Positions 51,547 to 60,915 of a stretch of 64,000 nucleotides of DNA are shown here, piece by piece (position 1 is the stretch's first letter; each line of letters opens with the position of its first letter). Below the pieces are notes generated by a model that was not told the DNA's origin, did not search any database, and saw only the letters and a list, made by a program, of their open reading frames with translations. The stretch lies in assembly GCA_902727855.1 (NCBI GenBank), contig CACVAS010000117.1, forward strand, positions 186,001 through 250,000, in the 5' to 3' direction. Made by a program: the position numbers and the translations under genes. This stretch comes from an uncultured Sulfurovum sp. (GTDB taxonomy: Bacteria > Campylobacterota > Campylobacteria > Campylobacterales > Sulfurovaceae).

Positions 51547-52368
51547 ATGAAAGTAGCATTGACAGGGGCAAGTGGTTTTGTAGGTACAGTATTGCAAGAG
51601 CATTTTAAAGACACCATTTACATCCATAGAGATGATGATGAAGCGTTTACACTACAAAAACTAGATGGTGTTGATGTGGTGATTAACCTTGCAGGGGCAC
51701 CCATACTCAAGCGTTGGAGTGACCCTTATAAAAAGGTACTCTTACAAAGTCGTGTTGACACAACAGCTACTTTGGTAAGTGCCATTAATAGAAGCAATGT
51801 CAAGCACTTCATCTCGACATCTGCCATAGGTATCTACCCTGACGATATGTCATGTGATGAAAGCTGTACAGACGTAGCAGGTGACTTCCTTGGACTTCTT
51901 TCTCAAAAATGGGAAACAGAAGCGTTAAAGTGTAACAAACCCACAACCATACTTCGTTTTGGTGTCATACTGGGTAAAAATGGCGGTGCCTTAGCACAGA
52001 TGCTTACGCCATTTAAGTTGGGTGTAGGAGGCATCATAGGTGATGGTAAAATGATGACCTCTTGGATACACATGGATGATCTCATGGGTATGTATCATTA
52101 TGTTATAGAGAACAAACTTACGGGTATGTACAACGCCACTGCCCCACACCCAGTGAGTAACTATACTTTCACTAAGGCTCTAGGAAAAGCATTGCGTCGA
52201 CCTACTGTTTTACCTCTACCAGTATTTGCCCTTAAGCTCATGTATGGTGAAGCATCTACAGTACTCACAGGTTCCAAGGAGGTCTACCCCCGCAAGATAC
52301 AAGACGCAGGGTATACTTTTAAGTTTCAGGACATTGAGGAAGCTTTAGAAGATATCGTCACCTCTTAA
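51547..52368 (+). CDS. TIGR01777 family epimerase-like oxidoreductase
   Basis: A 273-residue extended SDR. The nucleotide motif TGASGFVG is at the N-terminus; family signatures are LAGAPILKRWSDPYKKVLLQSR and FISTSAIGIYPD, and ILRFGVILGKNGGAL later. The physiological reaction of TIGR01777 proteins is unknown; they occur with light-stress and cell-division-linked SRPBCC proteins. ATG 51547 has the better 6-base spacing from AGGAGG, against 3 bases for ATG 51544. Ends in a terminator. Confidence 0.92.
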   Translation: MKVALTGASGFVGTVLQEHFKDTIYIHRDDDEAFTLQKLDGVDVVINLAGAPILKRWSDPYKKVLLQSRVDTTATLVSAINRSNVKHFISTSAIGIYPDDMSCDESCTDVAGDFLGLLSQKWETEALKCNKPTTILRFGVILGKNGGALAQMLTPFKLGVGGIIGDGKMMTSWIHMDDLMGMYHYVIENKLTGMYNATAPHPVSNYTFTKALGKALRRPTVLPLPVFALKLMYGEASTVLTGSKEVYPRKIQDAGYTFKFQDIEEALEDIVTS

Positions 52369-52410
52369 GGGCACCTCTAATACGATGCCATACTTCATGG
52401 CGTACCCTTA
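52366..52410 (+). terminator. Rho-independent terminator after TIGR01777 gene
   Basis: TAAGGG (52366-52371) pairs with CCCTTA (52405-52410), with an inner stem ATGCCAT/ATGGCGT, followed by GTTTTCTTTCCTTTTTT. The stem starts at the stop codon. Confidence 0.7.
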
Positions 52411-52447
52411 GTTTTCTTTCCTTTTTTATGAATTAACATATAACCCC

Positions 52448-52476
52448 TATGAAAAAAGGCAATTTACCTATAAAAT
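52448..52476 (+). promoter_or_regulatory. Candidate promoter of FAD/hemH/CrtI/LytS operon
   Basis: TATGAA (52448-52453), 17 bases, TAAAAT (52471-52476), 42 bases before ATG 52519, immediately after the terminator of the previous gene. Confidence 0.4.
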
Positions 52477-52518
52477 ATACCTTATAAGAATCATGAAATC
52501 ATATCTCAAAGGTAAATT

Positions 52519-54012
52519 ATGTCACACAAAAAAATAGCCATCGTTGGTGCAGGCGTTGCAGGTACTACCGCAGCCCTTTATTTGAGTCAATTGGGTTTAA
52601 ATGTTACACTCTTTGAAAAAAAAGAGAGTATCTCTTCGGGACCTCCATACTGTCATTTACATGCAGGTGGAAACCTTTACAGAGAAATTTCTGATGAACA
52701 GTGTGTTACTTTACTTAAACAATCTATTGATTTTGCAAAATATTATCCTTTTATACTGGACTACAGACCTACTGTCATTGTTTTACCAAAGAGTGACAAA
52801 AATACACCGGACGCTTTGCTTCCAAGATTGAAACTATTGCAAAGAGAGTATCAAACATTGATAGAAGAAGATAGCACCAATGCTGTACTTGGTAAAAGTG
52901 AAGCGTATTACAAACTTTATGAAAAAGAAGATGTAGAGAGACTGCTAACAGTGGGTTTGGTAAAAAAGCCAACCTCACATGATGAGTGGATGGTGTCTGC
53001 TATTAAACACATTGACCTTGAAAATGTACAGTATCCTATTGTGTTGGTGCAAGAGTATGGTATGAATCTATTTAGATTTGGTGCAGGTACACAACTTGCC
53101 ATAGAGCAAATGAAAAATATAGATTTTCATACGAGTACCACAGTTGAAAAGATAGATCAAACTAATCATCAGTGGAATATTGCTTACAACAAACACAATG
53201 TATCTAAGAATGAACATTTTGATTATCTGATCAATGCATCTGGTTTTAAAACAGGCAGTATTGATGATATGGTAGGGGTCACTTCACAAAAAATGGTAGA
53301 ATTCAAAGCCTCGTATATTTCGCAATGGAAAAGTAAAAGTGAGTTAATCTTTCCTGAGATTATTTTTCATGGCGAACGTGGTACACCCCAAGGTATGGCG
53401 CAGTTTACCCCTTACCCTGGTGGGTATTTTCAGTTACATGGAATGACCAATGATATTACTTTGTATGAAGATGGGCTTGTCACCAGCACAGACACGAGTG
53501 CACAGCCAAGACTCAAAAATCATTTTATCCAGAAGTTAGATGAAGGATGGGAAGAGAGTCATGTAGAGCAAAGAACCCAAAATGCCATTGAGCATGTAGC
53601 ACAGTTTATGCCGGAATTTTGTGAAGCATCCGTAGGTGCTTTTCCATTGTTTGGCGCACAACAAATACCAGGAGATGACCCTACACTACGTGTGGCTGAA
53701 GTTTCATTTCCCAAAGCACGCTATGCTCGATGTGAAATAGTAAAAGTATCTTCGTCTCTAGATATGGTAGATGCCATTGTATCTGACTTGAGTCAATTGG
53801 GCTATCTAGATGTTGCCTGCAAAGGTAGTAGAAACAGAAGCCATTTAGATTATATTCAAGAGGATAAGCTAAATATATATGCACAGTCACTGGCACGTTC
53901 AAGAAACTATCCAAGTGATTTGGCCAATATCAATGTGCCCAACCCAAATGATAATTTAATCTTTAAAATAAATCATCATCAACTGACAAATAGACTCTAC
54001 GAATCTGCATGA
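52519..54012 (+). CDS. FAD-dependent oxidoreductase (DAO-like)
   Basis: A 497-residue flavoprotein. N-terminal IAIVGAGVAGTTAALYLSQ is the FAD Rossmann motif, with LFEKKESISSG as the ribose contact. The middle has GMNLFRFGAGTQLA and NASGFKTGSID, as in FAD oxidoreductases of the D-amino-acid-oxidase/glycerol-3-phosphate type. No signal peptide. Substrate unknown. It heads a five-gene rightward unit with ferrochelatase, a CrtI-like enzyme and a two-component system. Confidence 0.8.
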   Translation: MSHKKIAIVGAGVAGTTAALYLSQLGLNVTLFEKKESISSGPPYCHLHAGGNLYREISDEQCVTLLKQSIDFAKYYPFILDYRPTVIVLPKSDKNTPDALLPRLKLLQREYQTLIEEDSTNAVLGKSEAYYKLYEKEDVERLLTVGLVKKPTSHDEWMVSAIKHIDLENVQYPIVLVQEYGMNLFRFGAGTQLAIEQMKNIDFHTSTTVEKIDQTNHQWNIAYNKHNVSKNEHFDYLINASGFKTGSIDDMVGVTSQKMVEFKASYISQWKSKSELIFPEIIFHGERGTPQGMAQFTPYPGGYFQLHGMTNDITLYEDGLVTSTDTSAQPRLKNHFIQKLDEGWEESHVEQRTQNAIEHVAQFMPEFCEASVGAFPLFGAQQIPGDDPTLRVAEVSFPKARYARCEIVKVSSSLDMVDAIVSDLSQLGYLDVACKGSRNRSHLDYIQEDKLNIYAQSLARSRNYPSDLANINVPNPNDNLIFKINHHQLTNRLYESA

Positions 54013-54053
54013 TTTAGTCGTATCATACTGAAGATATTATTAAGGAGAATGTT

Positions 54054-55013
54054 ATGAAAAGAGCTGTTGTACTTTTAAATATGGGTGGTCCCAATAATCT
54101 TGAAGAGGTTGAAGTTTTTCTGAACAATATGTTCAATGATAAACGTATCATCTCTGCACCTAAACCTATACGTATGGTTATTGCGAAACTTATCACGTGG
54201 CAACGCAAAAAAGAGGCTAAAAGTAATTATGCAGCATTAGGTGGTAAATCACCACTTGTCGGGTATACACAAAAGCTCATATCAAAACTGGAAAAACACA
54301 TAGATGCGAGCATCCATATGGTCATGCGCTATACGCCTCCCTTTGCTTCAGATACGGTCGAAAAGTTTAAAGATGTAGATGAAATCTATGCAATACCACT
54401 CTATCCTCATTATTCAAGTACCACGACACTTTCTAGTATGGAAGACTTTGATGAGAACATTAAAAAAATGGGTATCAAAGCAAAGGTTATCACATTGGAG
54501 CATTACTATAAACATCCAGACTATCTTGCTGCCATTGTAGAGCGTATCAAAGAGACCATTGGAGATGACAACCCTCAAGACTTTGAACTGGTTTTTTCGG
54601 CACATGGGCTACCTAAGAAGATTATAGAACAAGGGGATGACTATCAACGTCACATTAAATATAATGTTTTCTATGCCAGAAGAGCACTGCAACAAGCTGG
54701 TATAGATTTTCATAACACACACCTTGCCTACCAGTCTAGACTAGGTCCATTAGAGTGGATACGCCCTTATCTGGATGATAAACTGAAGTCTTTAAAGAAA
54801 AAAAAGGTTATCATCTACCCTATAGCATTTACGATTGATAATTCTGAAACGGAGTTTGAACTTGAGGTTGAATATAGAGAGATAGCTGAAGAACTAGACT
54901 TTGAGGAGTACCGTGTGGCAAAAGCACCCAATGACCACCCTGCATTTGTGAAGTGTATTACAAACCTCTATGAAAGTATGAAAACACAAAAAAGTATGAA
55001 AAAAACAGCATGA
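54054..55013 (+). CDS. hemH: Ferrochelatase
   Basis: A 319-residue ferrochelatase that inserts Fe2+ into the porphyrin macrocycle in the last step of heme synthesis. Landmarks: N-terminal VVLLNMGGPNNLEEVEVFL, YGKSPL-equivalent LGGKSPLVGYT, and the catalytic histidine in VFSAHGLPKKI; YQSRLGPLEWIRP and the C-terminal FTIDNSETEFELEVEY (active-site glutamates) complete the family. It overlaps the CrtI-like gene by 4 bases. Confidence 0.95.
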   Translation: MKRAVVLLNMGGPNNLEEVEVFLNNMFNDKRIISAPKPIRMVIAKLITWQRKKEAKSNYAALGGKSPLVGYTQKLISKLEKHIDASIHMVMRYTPPFASDTVEKFKDVDEIYAIPLYPHYSSTTTLSSMEDFDENIKKMGIKAKVITLEHYYKHPDYLAAIVERIKETIGDDNPQDFELVFSAHGLPKKIIEQGDDYQRHIKYNVFYARRALQQAGIDFHNTHLAYQSRLGPLEWIRPYLDDKLKSLKKKKVIIYPIAFTIDNSETEFELEVEYREIAEELDFEEYRVAKAPNDHPAFVKCITNLYESMKTQKSMKKTA

Positions 55014-56431
55014 TAGAGTACGCAGTAGTAGGATCTGGTATTGGAGGCAGTAGCATCGCTGCTTACCTTGATGCCAAAGGACATGAGACAGTGTTGTTTG
55101 AAAAAGAGCCATATTTAGGTGGATGTAGTTCTACCTTTATGCACAAAGGCTACAATTATAACACGGGTGCTACAACCCTTGCAGGCTACCAAGATGGTCA
55201 TATCGTGAAGTCTATGTTTGATGCCATTGGGTTTACACCTGAACTTATCTCTACTGATCCTGCTATTATCATAAAGCAAAATGGAAAAACCACGCCAAGA
55301 TACAGAGACCTTGAGGCATTTTTAGAAGTACTAGACATGAACTACCCTCACCCCAAAAACCGTGAATTTTGGACATTAGTGTATGACATAGGTACATCAT
55401 TTTATGAGATGCGAGGACATCACTACACCACGCGTACAACATGGAAAAAGATGCTTTCACTTACAAGTTATTTGCCTCTACTGTTTAAATTTCAGCGTTA
55501 CTTACGTGTGAATGCTCATGATTTCATTCAACAATTTTACGGTGAAACTACGGATGAGTATCTTCAATTTTTGGCGTCCCAAGTACTCATTGTAGCACAA
55601 GCACCACTCAAAAAAATAAACTTCTTCACAGCAGCACTATCTCTAGGATACACCTTTAATGAAACACACTATGTCAAGGGTGGTTTTAGTAAACTGTTTG
55701 AGAGTATGACCGCATCTATGAAGCAAGTCAGACGTAAAACCCAAATAACAAATATAGAATCAAAAGAAGATTACTTTGTTCTACATACTAAACGAGATAG
55801 CATAAAAGCTAAAAATGTCATACTGAATAGTACTGTCTATGAAAGTGGGCAATTGTTCAAAAAAGAAAAAATAAAGAACTACTATAAAAAGTATGAAAAG
55901 CTCAACAACTATCAAAGTTCGTTTATGCTCTATATGACCATAAAAAGTGACACAAAGTATGAACATCACTATCAACTCATTCAAAATAAGCAGTACCCTC
56001 ATACACTCTCAAATGCACTCTTTGTCTCTTTCTCAGACCCAAGTGATGACCAACTTTCAGAAAAAGGACACTACAGCATCACAGCATCTATCCATACAGA
56101 TTCAAGATGGTGGGAAGATGCAAGTAAGTATAATTCTCAAAAGGAGGCTCTTGAAGATACATTGATAAAGAGCGTCTGTGATATACTTGAGATTAAAAAA
56201 GAAGAGATAGTACATCATATGTCTGCAACACCTAGAACATTTAGACACTATATCAATCGTTCTCAGCTTGGAGGTAATGCCATTACTATGAAAAACTTTT
56301 TACCTAAACTTCCAGGCAATGATACCTCTATCAAAGGACTTTATCATGTCGGTGACACGGTCTATGCTGCGCAAGGTTGGCCTGGAGTGATGTTAGGTGT
56401 AGACAATCTTAGGAGATTACTACATGTATAA
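55010..56431 (+). CDS. CrtI/CrtISO-like FAD-dependent desaturase or isomerase
   Basis: A 473-residue flavoprotein with VVGSGIGGSSIAAYL at the N-terminus, EKEPYLGGCSSTF as the second FAD element, and GLYHVGDTVYAAQGWPGVM near the end, the signature of carotenoid desaturases and isomerases. No phytoene synthase or prenyltransferase gene is in the window, so carotenoid as substrate is not supported by context; being sandwiched by hemH suggests a porphyrin- or polyene-like substrate as an alternative. Confidence 0.85.
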   Translation: MIEYAVVGSGIGGSSIAAYLDAKGHETVLFEKEPYLGGCSSTFMHKGYNYNTGATTLAGYQDGHIVKSMFDAIGFTPELISTDPAIIIKQNGKTTPRYRDLEAFLEVLDMNYPHPKNREFWTLVYDIGTSFYEMRGHHYTTRTTWKKMLSLTSYLPLLFKFQRYLRVNAHDFIQQFYGETTDEYLQFLASQVLIVAQAPLKKINFFTAALSLGYTFNETHYVKGGFSKLFESMTASMKQVRRKTQITNIESKEDYFVLHTKRDSIKAKNVILNSTVYESGQLFKKEKIKNYYKKYEKLNNYQSSFMLYMTIKSDTKYEHHYQLIQNKQYPHTLSNALFVSFSDPSDDQLSEKGHYSITASIHTDSRWWEDASKYNSQKEALEDTLIKSVCDILEIKKEEIVHHMSATPRTFRHYINRSQLGGNAITMKNFLPKLPGNDTSIKGLYHVGDTVYAAQGWPGVMLGVDNLRRLLHV

Positions 56432-57431
56432 CATAGAACTACGTATCAAACTATTTGACTGGCTTTATATTTTACTCATCGGTATACTCTTTGCTACCCT
56501 ACTTTCTGCACTAGGTTATGAGCTTTTGGGCATGTCATGGATTCATGGTGCACTTTTTGGAGGGATGTTGGGTTTTTCTATTACACTCTTTTCACTCATT
56601 TTCATAACCTTTATGAACCAGACTATACTTCCTAAAATACCAAAGATATTTTGGCTACCACTTGCTATTTTTTTCTCATTTCTCTCTGGTTTTCTAGGCA
56701 CACTTTTTAGCACTTATTTGGCAAATTCACTTAGCCTACAACTTATAGAGTTATTTCATACACAAGTAATAGAAATAGCCATTGCTATTGGATTCTTAAC
56801 CTACATCGTGGGGGCTTTACTTTACCGTTTTGTGAAGATGCGTAATGCCAAAGAAGTGGTAGACCAACATTATGTGCAGAGTCGACTTCGCTCACTAGAG
56901 ACACAACTCAATCCACACTTTTTATTTAACGCGCTCAACTCGATTGCTGAGCTTATCCACCAAGATCCGGTAAAAGCAGAAAATGCCATACTCAAAGTCT
57001 CAACTTTTTTACGAAATACCATGGAAGAGAAAGCACGTATTGCACTCAACGATGAAATACGAAATGTGCGTGATTATGTAGAACTAGAGAACATACGATT
57101 CTCAGGGAAAATATATTTTCAAGACATTGGGCATATACCAAATCTTTTTGTACCAAAATTTTCTATTCAACTGCTTGTAGAAAATGCCATAAAACATGGC
57201 TTTGAGAATCATAAAAAACTAAGTATCACACTTAGCTATAATAAAGAGACACATGCTCTGATACTTTCTAATGATGGAAAACCTATCAAAAACTCAAGTT
57301 TTGGTACAGGACTTAGTAATCTTGAACAGCGTCTTAAATTACTTTGTAATGGAAACATAAAAATTACCAATAAAAACAACCCAACATTTACTATCTATTT
57401 AGGAGATTGCAATGAAAATACTCATCGTTGA
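56424..57431 (+). CDS. LytS/AlgZ-type sensor histidine kinase
   Basis: A 335-residue membrane kinase of the His_kinase (Pfam) type. Four N-terminal membrane helices (about 12-35, 40-66, 73-97, 111-135) with no large periplasmic part, then the dimerisation segment with the phosphoryl histidine in LETQLNPHFLFNALNSI and a GHKL domain with VENAIKHGFENHK and GTGLSNLEQRL. The stimulus is unknown but must be sensed in the membrane. It overlaps the regulator gene by 20 bases. Confidence 0.92.
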   Translation: MYNIELRIKLFDWLYILLIGILFATLLSALGYELLGMSWIHGALFGGMLGFSITLFSLIFITFMNQTILPKIPKIFWLPLAIFFSFLSGFLGTLFSTYLANSLSLQLIELFHTQVIEIAIAIGFLTYIVGALLYRFVKMRNAKEVVDQHYVQSRLRSLETQLNPHFLFNALNSIAELIHQDPVKAENAILKVSTFLRNTMEEKARIALNDEIRNVRDYVELENIRFSGKIYFQDIGHIPNLFVPKFSIQLLVENAIKHGFENHKKLSITLSYNKETHALILSNDGKPIKNSSFGTGLSNLEQRLKLLCNGNIKITNKNNPTFTIYLGDCNENTHR

Positions 57432-58107
57432 TGATGAAGCCTTAGCGCTTACAAGACTTAAAAGAATGCTCAATACACTAGGCTATGAAGATATTGTCGA
57501 AGCAGACAATGCACAAAAAGCACTTGAGCTCATCAAGGAGAACACCTTTGATTTAGCGCTTTTAGATATCAATATGCCAGGAACCAGTGGTCTTGAACTT
57601 GGCTATGAGCTACGTTATCATAAAGAAGACTTAGCCATTATATTTCAAACCGCTTATAATGAACATGCTCTTAAAGCCTTTGACATAGGTGCTGTAGGGT
57701 ATTTGATTAAACCCTTTAGCATAGAACAGTTAGAAACAAGCATCGATCGTGTCAAAACTGAAAGTAAAAAGACAGATGAATTACGTATTATGAGTAAGGC
57801 TGGTGATAATTACTATCTACTCAAACCTGAAGAGATTTACTACATCAAAGCGGATCTTTCTGAAGTCATGATACGCTCACAAAAAGGCTTCTCATACTAC
57901 GCCCAAAAGATATCTGACCTTGAACAAAAACTACTCAAATATGATTTTGCACGTATTCACCGCTCATACTTACTTAATATCAATAAGATTAAAGAGATAG
58001 AGACCATAGAACAAAGTAAATTACGCTTTTACTTACAAGATATAGCAGATGAAGTCGAATCAAGCAAAGATGGTGCCAAGGCATTTAGAAATAGGTTTTC
58101 TATTTGA
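57412..58107 (+). CDS. LytTR-type response regulator
   Basis: A 231-residue regulator: receiver domain (residues 1-120) with phosphorylation site D52 in LLDINMPG, DD at 7-8 and K102 in YLIKPFS; the LytTR DNA-binding domain follows (residues 130-231; YIKADLSEVMIRS, FARIHRSYLLNINKIKEI). Overlap with the kinase gene by 20 bases implies tight coupling. Target genes are unknown; autoregulation of the hemH operon is possible but not shown. Confidence 0.93.
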   Translation: MKILIVDDEALALTRLKRMLNTLGYEDIVEADNAQKALELIKENTFDLALLDINMPGTSGLELGYELRYHKEDLAIIFQTAYNEHALKAFDIGAVGYLIKPFSIEQLETSIDRVKTESKKTDELRIMSKAGDNYYLLKPEEIYYIKADLSEVMIRSQKGFSYYAQKISDLEQKLLKYDFARIHRSYLLNINKIKEIETIEQSKLRFYLQDIADEVESSKDGAKAFRNRFSI

Positions 58108-58171
58108 TATAATTATTTTTGAAAATCTATACTTATAAAAAGTAACATGATAATTAAATTCAACAGTTCTC

Positions 58172-58723
58172 TCATATTCTTTTATATCGATATGTATATT
58201 CAGAACTATGTAAAAGAGGCATTGGAAAAAATAAAACTAATCCTGCTCCAACAGCTGAATTAGAATTAGTACTAATTAAATTATTATGTATATCAAGAGT
58301 ATAAAAACTTTTTTCTGAAGTAAATGCTGCCATAACACCTGCGTTACTATACTTAGGCAATGGCAAGCCAAAATTATTTTTTAAAATTAATTTATTATCT
58401 TGAATCTGTATTTCTTTTCCAAGACTTAACTCATTTTTACCTAAAATAATTCCTTTTGAGTCATGTCCTGATATAAGAATATTTTTTTTGCTAACAACTT
58501 TAAAACAAACTTTATAAATTTTTTTACTTCTTGCATAAGTCACATTGATAAGTTTACGAGCTAAACTATTTCCATCGTGACTATTGTCAGGTATGCTTAT
58601 ATAACACCCTTCAAATTGTTTGAGTGTAGTAACTTCTTTAATTTTACTCATATTTTTAGGAACTGTTTTTGAAACACAGCCTGATAAACTTAAGAGTAAT
58701 ATAAAAAATATATAGTTATGCAT
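58172..58723 (-). CDS. Hypothetical lipoprotein, 183 aa
   Basis: Signal peptide with lipobox LSLSGC (acylated C16), followed by a mature domain not recognised. It has alternating polar/hydrophobic strands (RSKKIYKVCFKVVSKKNILI, then GKNELSLGKEIQIQDNKLIL) typical of a beta-rich envelope protein. More AT-rich than glyS, whose stop codon overlaps its start by one base (same strand), so it may be co-transcribed after glyS. Confidence 0.7.
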   Translation of the reverse strand: MHNYIFFILLLSLSGCVSKTVPKNMSKIKEVTTLKQFEGCYISIPDNSHDGNSLARKLINVTYARSKKIYKVCFKVVSKKNILISGHDSKGIILGKNELSLGKEIQIQDNKLILKNNFGLPLPKYSNAGVMAAFTSEKSFYTLDIHNNLISTNSNSAVGAGLVLFFPMPLLHSSEYTYRYKRI

Positions 58724-60771
58724 TAAACCGTTATCTCTTTAATGTCTGCAATCGTTTTAAAGGATTTATAAATAGACCCTATAGTATGAAGTCTGTTGTT
58801 TTTGAGTACTTCATCTTCTGCATTTACCATGACATCATCAAAATAGCCATCGAGTTCTCTTTTGAGTCCAAAGAGTGCTTCTAGTTGTGTGTTGTAGTCT
58901 GGGTAGTGACTGTTGATGACTTTTTCGTACGCATTGTAAAGTGTGACTTCTGCATCTTCTTTAAAGAGTGAAATGTCTATAGCTAAATCACTCTCTAAGT
59001 CAATATCTTTTGAGATGTTGGCAACACGTTTAAATGTTGAGAACTGTTCTTTAAATGTATCTTCTGAGACTATACTATTGAGTGCAGAAACTTTTTTTGC
59101 TATCTCATTTATGTCTCTCTCACCGGAACTTAAAACTGCTGCTATGACTGAAGCATTAGCATCAAATGATTTATTGATACGCTCGATGATAAAGTCTACT
59201 AACAGTTGTGTATCGAAATCTTTATAGGTATCTTTAAGTAGTACGATAATTTGATCAATATTAAACGCTAAATCGTACTTGACCACCATACGTACTATAC
59301 CATTAACAGCTCTACGTAATGCAAATGGGTCTTTTGAACCTGTTGGTATTTTACCTACAGAAAAGAGCCCAAAGAGTGTGTCAAGCTTAGAAGACATAGC
59401 CACAATAGATGTAAATACAGATGTAGGGAGTTCTGCTCCCTCTCCTACTGGCATATATTGTTCTTTTATGGCTGTGTATACTAGCTCTTCTTCACCTAGT
59501 GCCTTAGCATAGTAGTACCCCATAAGCCCTTGAAGTTCTGTAAACTCATAGACCATTTCACTCATTAAGTCGGCTTTAGCAAGATTGATAGACTTGTCCA
59601 TGAGTATTTCAAGATCTGCATTTTCTTTCTTTGTTTCTAATTCGACTTTTTCCATGTAGAGACCAAGTAAGCGTTGCGCAATGTTTTTTTCTCTTTGTAT
59701 TTTGTCTGTAAGTGATCCTAGACCATCGATGAACTGCACTTTTTCTAACCCCTCTCTAGAAAGTCCAGCTTTGAGGTCATTTTTGTAAAAGAAGAGTCCA
59801 TCTGCAAGACGAGGTTTAAGTACACGTTCATTTCCTTCAATCACCTTAGTGTAGTCCTCTGTGTAAGCATTGGAAACTACTACAAACTTGTTTGTAATCT
59901 TACCACCTTTAAACACAGGGAAATAACGTTGATGCTCTTTCATAGAGGTCACTATCACTTCTGGGGGTAACTCTAAAAAAAGTGCATCAAATGTACCCAC
60001 CAACGCTTTTGGATTTTCTGTAATAGCTACAACTTCTGCTAAAAGTGCAGTATCTCTTTCTATCACTATGGCATGCTCATCTTCAAGGGCATCAAACTCT
60101 TTTAGTATTTTTGACTCTCTTTGGCTAGGGTAAAGTGTCACTGCACCCTCTTTTAAAATAGTTTCATAGGTATCACTATTTGCAACTTCCACGGCATCAT
60201 AGCTTATCATTCTATGGATATAAGTCTTGGTATCTGACTTTATACCAAAAAGTTCTACATCAATAGAATCATTTCCTAGACGTACTTGTAACCATCTTAG
60301 GGGTCTAATAAACTCATCTGTTCTGGATCCCCAACGCATCATTTTTCCAAATGCCATTGTGTTTAGCCACTTTTCTAACACTTCTTGTAGTAATTTGGCT
60401 GTTTCTACACCTTTTTGTTCTTTTTTAAAATAGAGCACCTCTTTACCATTTTTTTCACCACGACCAAGTGCATCAAAAGGGACACCACATTTACGTGCAA
60501 AACCTTCTGCTGCTTTAGTAGGTACACCGTCTTTCAATGCGGCTTGTAATGGAGGACCAAATAATTCAGTAGATGTATCTGCTTGTTTTTCTGGTATTGC
60601 ACTATGCTTAAGTACCAGTCTACGGGGTGTATAGATAAACTCAAAATCAGATGTAAGGTTATAGTCCTTTAAAAGAGAAGCCCAAGATTTCTCTATATTG
60701 TTTACAATTTTAAGTAGTGGTATAGCAGGTAGTTCTTCTACCCCAATTTCAATAAGTAGTGCTTGTGTCAT
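58723..60771 (-). CDS. glyS: Glycyl-tRNA synthetase beta subunit
   Basis: A 682-residue beta chain of the alpha2beta2-type glycyl-tRNA synthetase, which helps recognise tRNA-Gly. The N-terminus ALLIEIGVEELPAIPL is diagnostic; GSKDPFALRRAVNGIVRM and the C-terminal DALR-like anticodon-binding region (VNAEDEVLKNNRLHTIGSI) are complete. The alpha subunit gene (glyQ) is not adjacent, as is common in Campylobacterota. Confidence 0.96.
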   Translation of the reverse strand: MTQALLIEIGVEELPAIPLLKIVNNIEKSWASLLKDYNLTSDFEFIYTPRRLVLKHSAIPEKQADTSTELFGPPLQAALKDGVPTKAAEGFARKCGVPFDALGRGEKNGKEVLYFKKEQKGVETAKLLQEVLEKWLNTMAFGKMMRWGSRTDEFIRPLRWLQVRLGNDSIDVELFGIKSDTKTYIHRMISYDAVEVANSDTYETILKEGAVTLYPSQRESKILKEFDALEDEHAIVIERDTALLAEVVAITENPKALVGTFDALFLELPPEVIVTSMKEHQRYFPVFKGGKITNKFVVVSNAYTEDYTKVIEGNERVLKPRLADGLFFYKNDLKAGLSREGLEKVQFIDGLGSLTDKIQREKNIAQRLLGLYMEKVELETKKENADLEILMDKSINLAKADLMSEMVYEFTELQGLMGYYYAKALGEEELVYTAIKEQYMPVGEGAELPTSVFTSIVAMSSKLDTLFGLFSVGKIPTGSKDPFALRRAVNGIVRMVVKYDLAFNIDQIIVLLKDTYKDFDTQLLVDFIIERINKSFDANASVIAAVLSSGERDINEIAKKVSALNSIVSEDTFKEQFSTFKRVANISKDIDLESDLAIDISLFKEDAEVTLYNAYEKVINSHYPDYNTQLEALFGLKRELDGYFDDVMVNAEDEVLKNNRLHTIGSIYKSFKTIADIKEITV

Positions 60772-60915
60772 AGCTAGATAGTCCTCAAATAATTATTGCT
60801 ACAATTTTACCTAAAAATTCGTAAATAGGTGGTTATTCTTTTTTATTTAAAAAACCATCTTTATATTTATAAATATAATGCTAGTATCTCGTACAAAAAA
60901 TATTAAAGGAATTTT

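Noticed and set aside
50697-51687. 18-base exact match (GTTGATGTGGTGATTAA core) between 50697 and 51670
   Set aside because: One copy is inside the TIGR01777 coding sequence and the other in an unrelated intergenic stretch; no extended similarity flanks either, so chance is likely.
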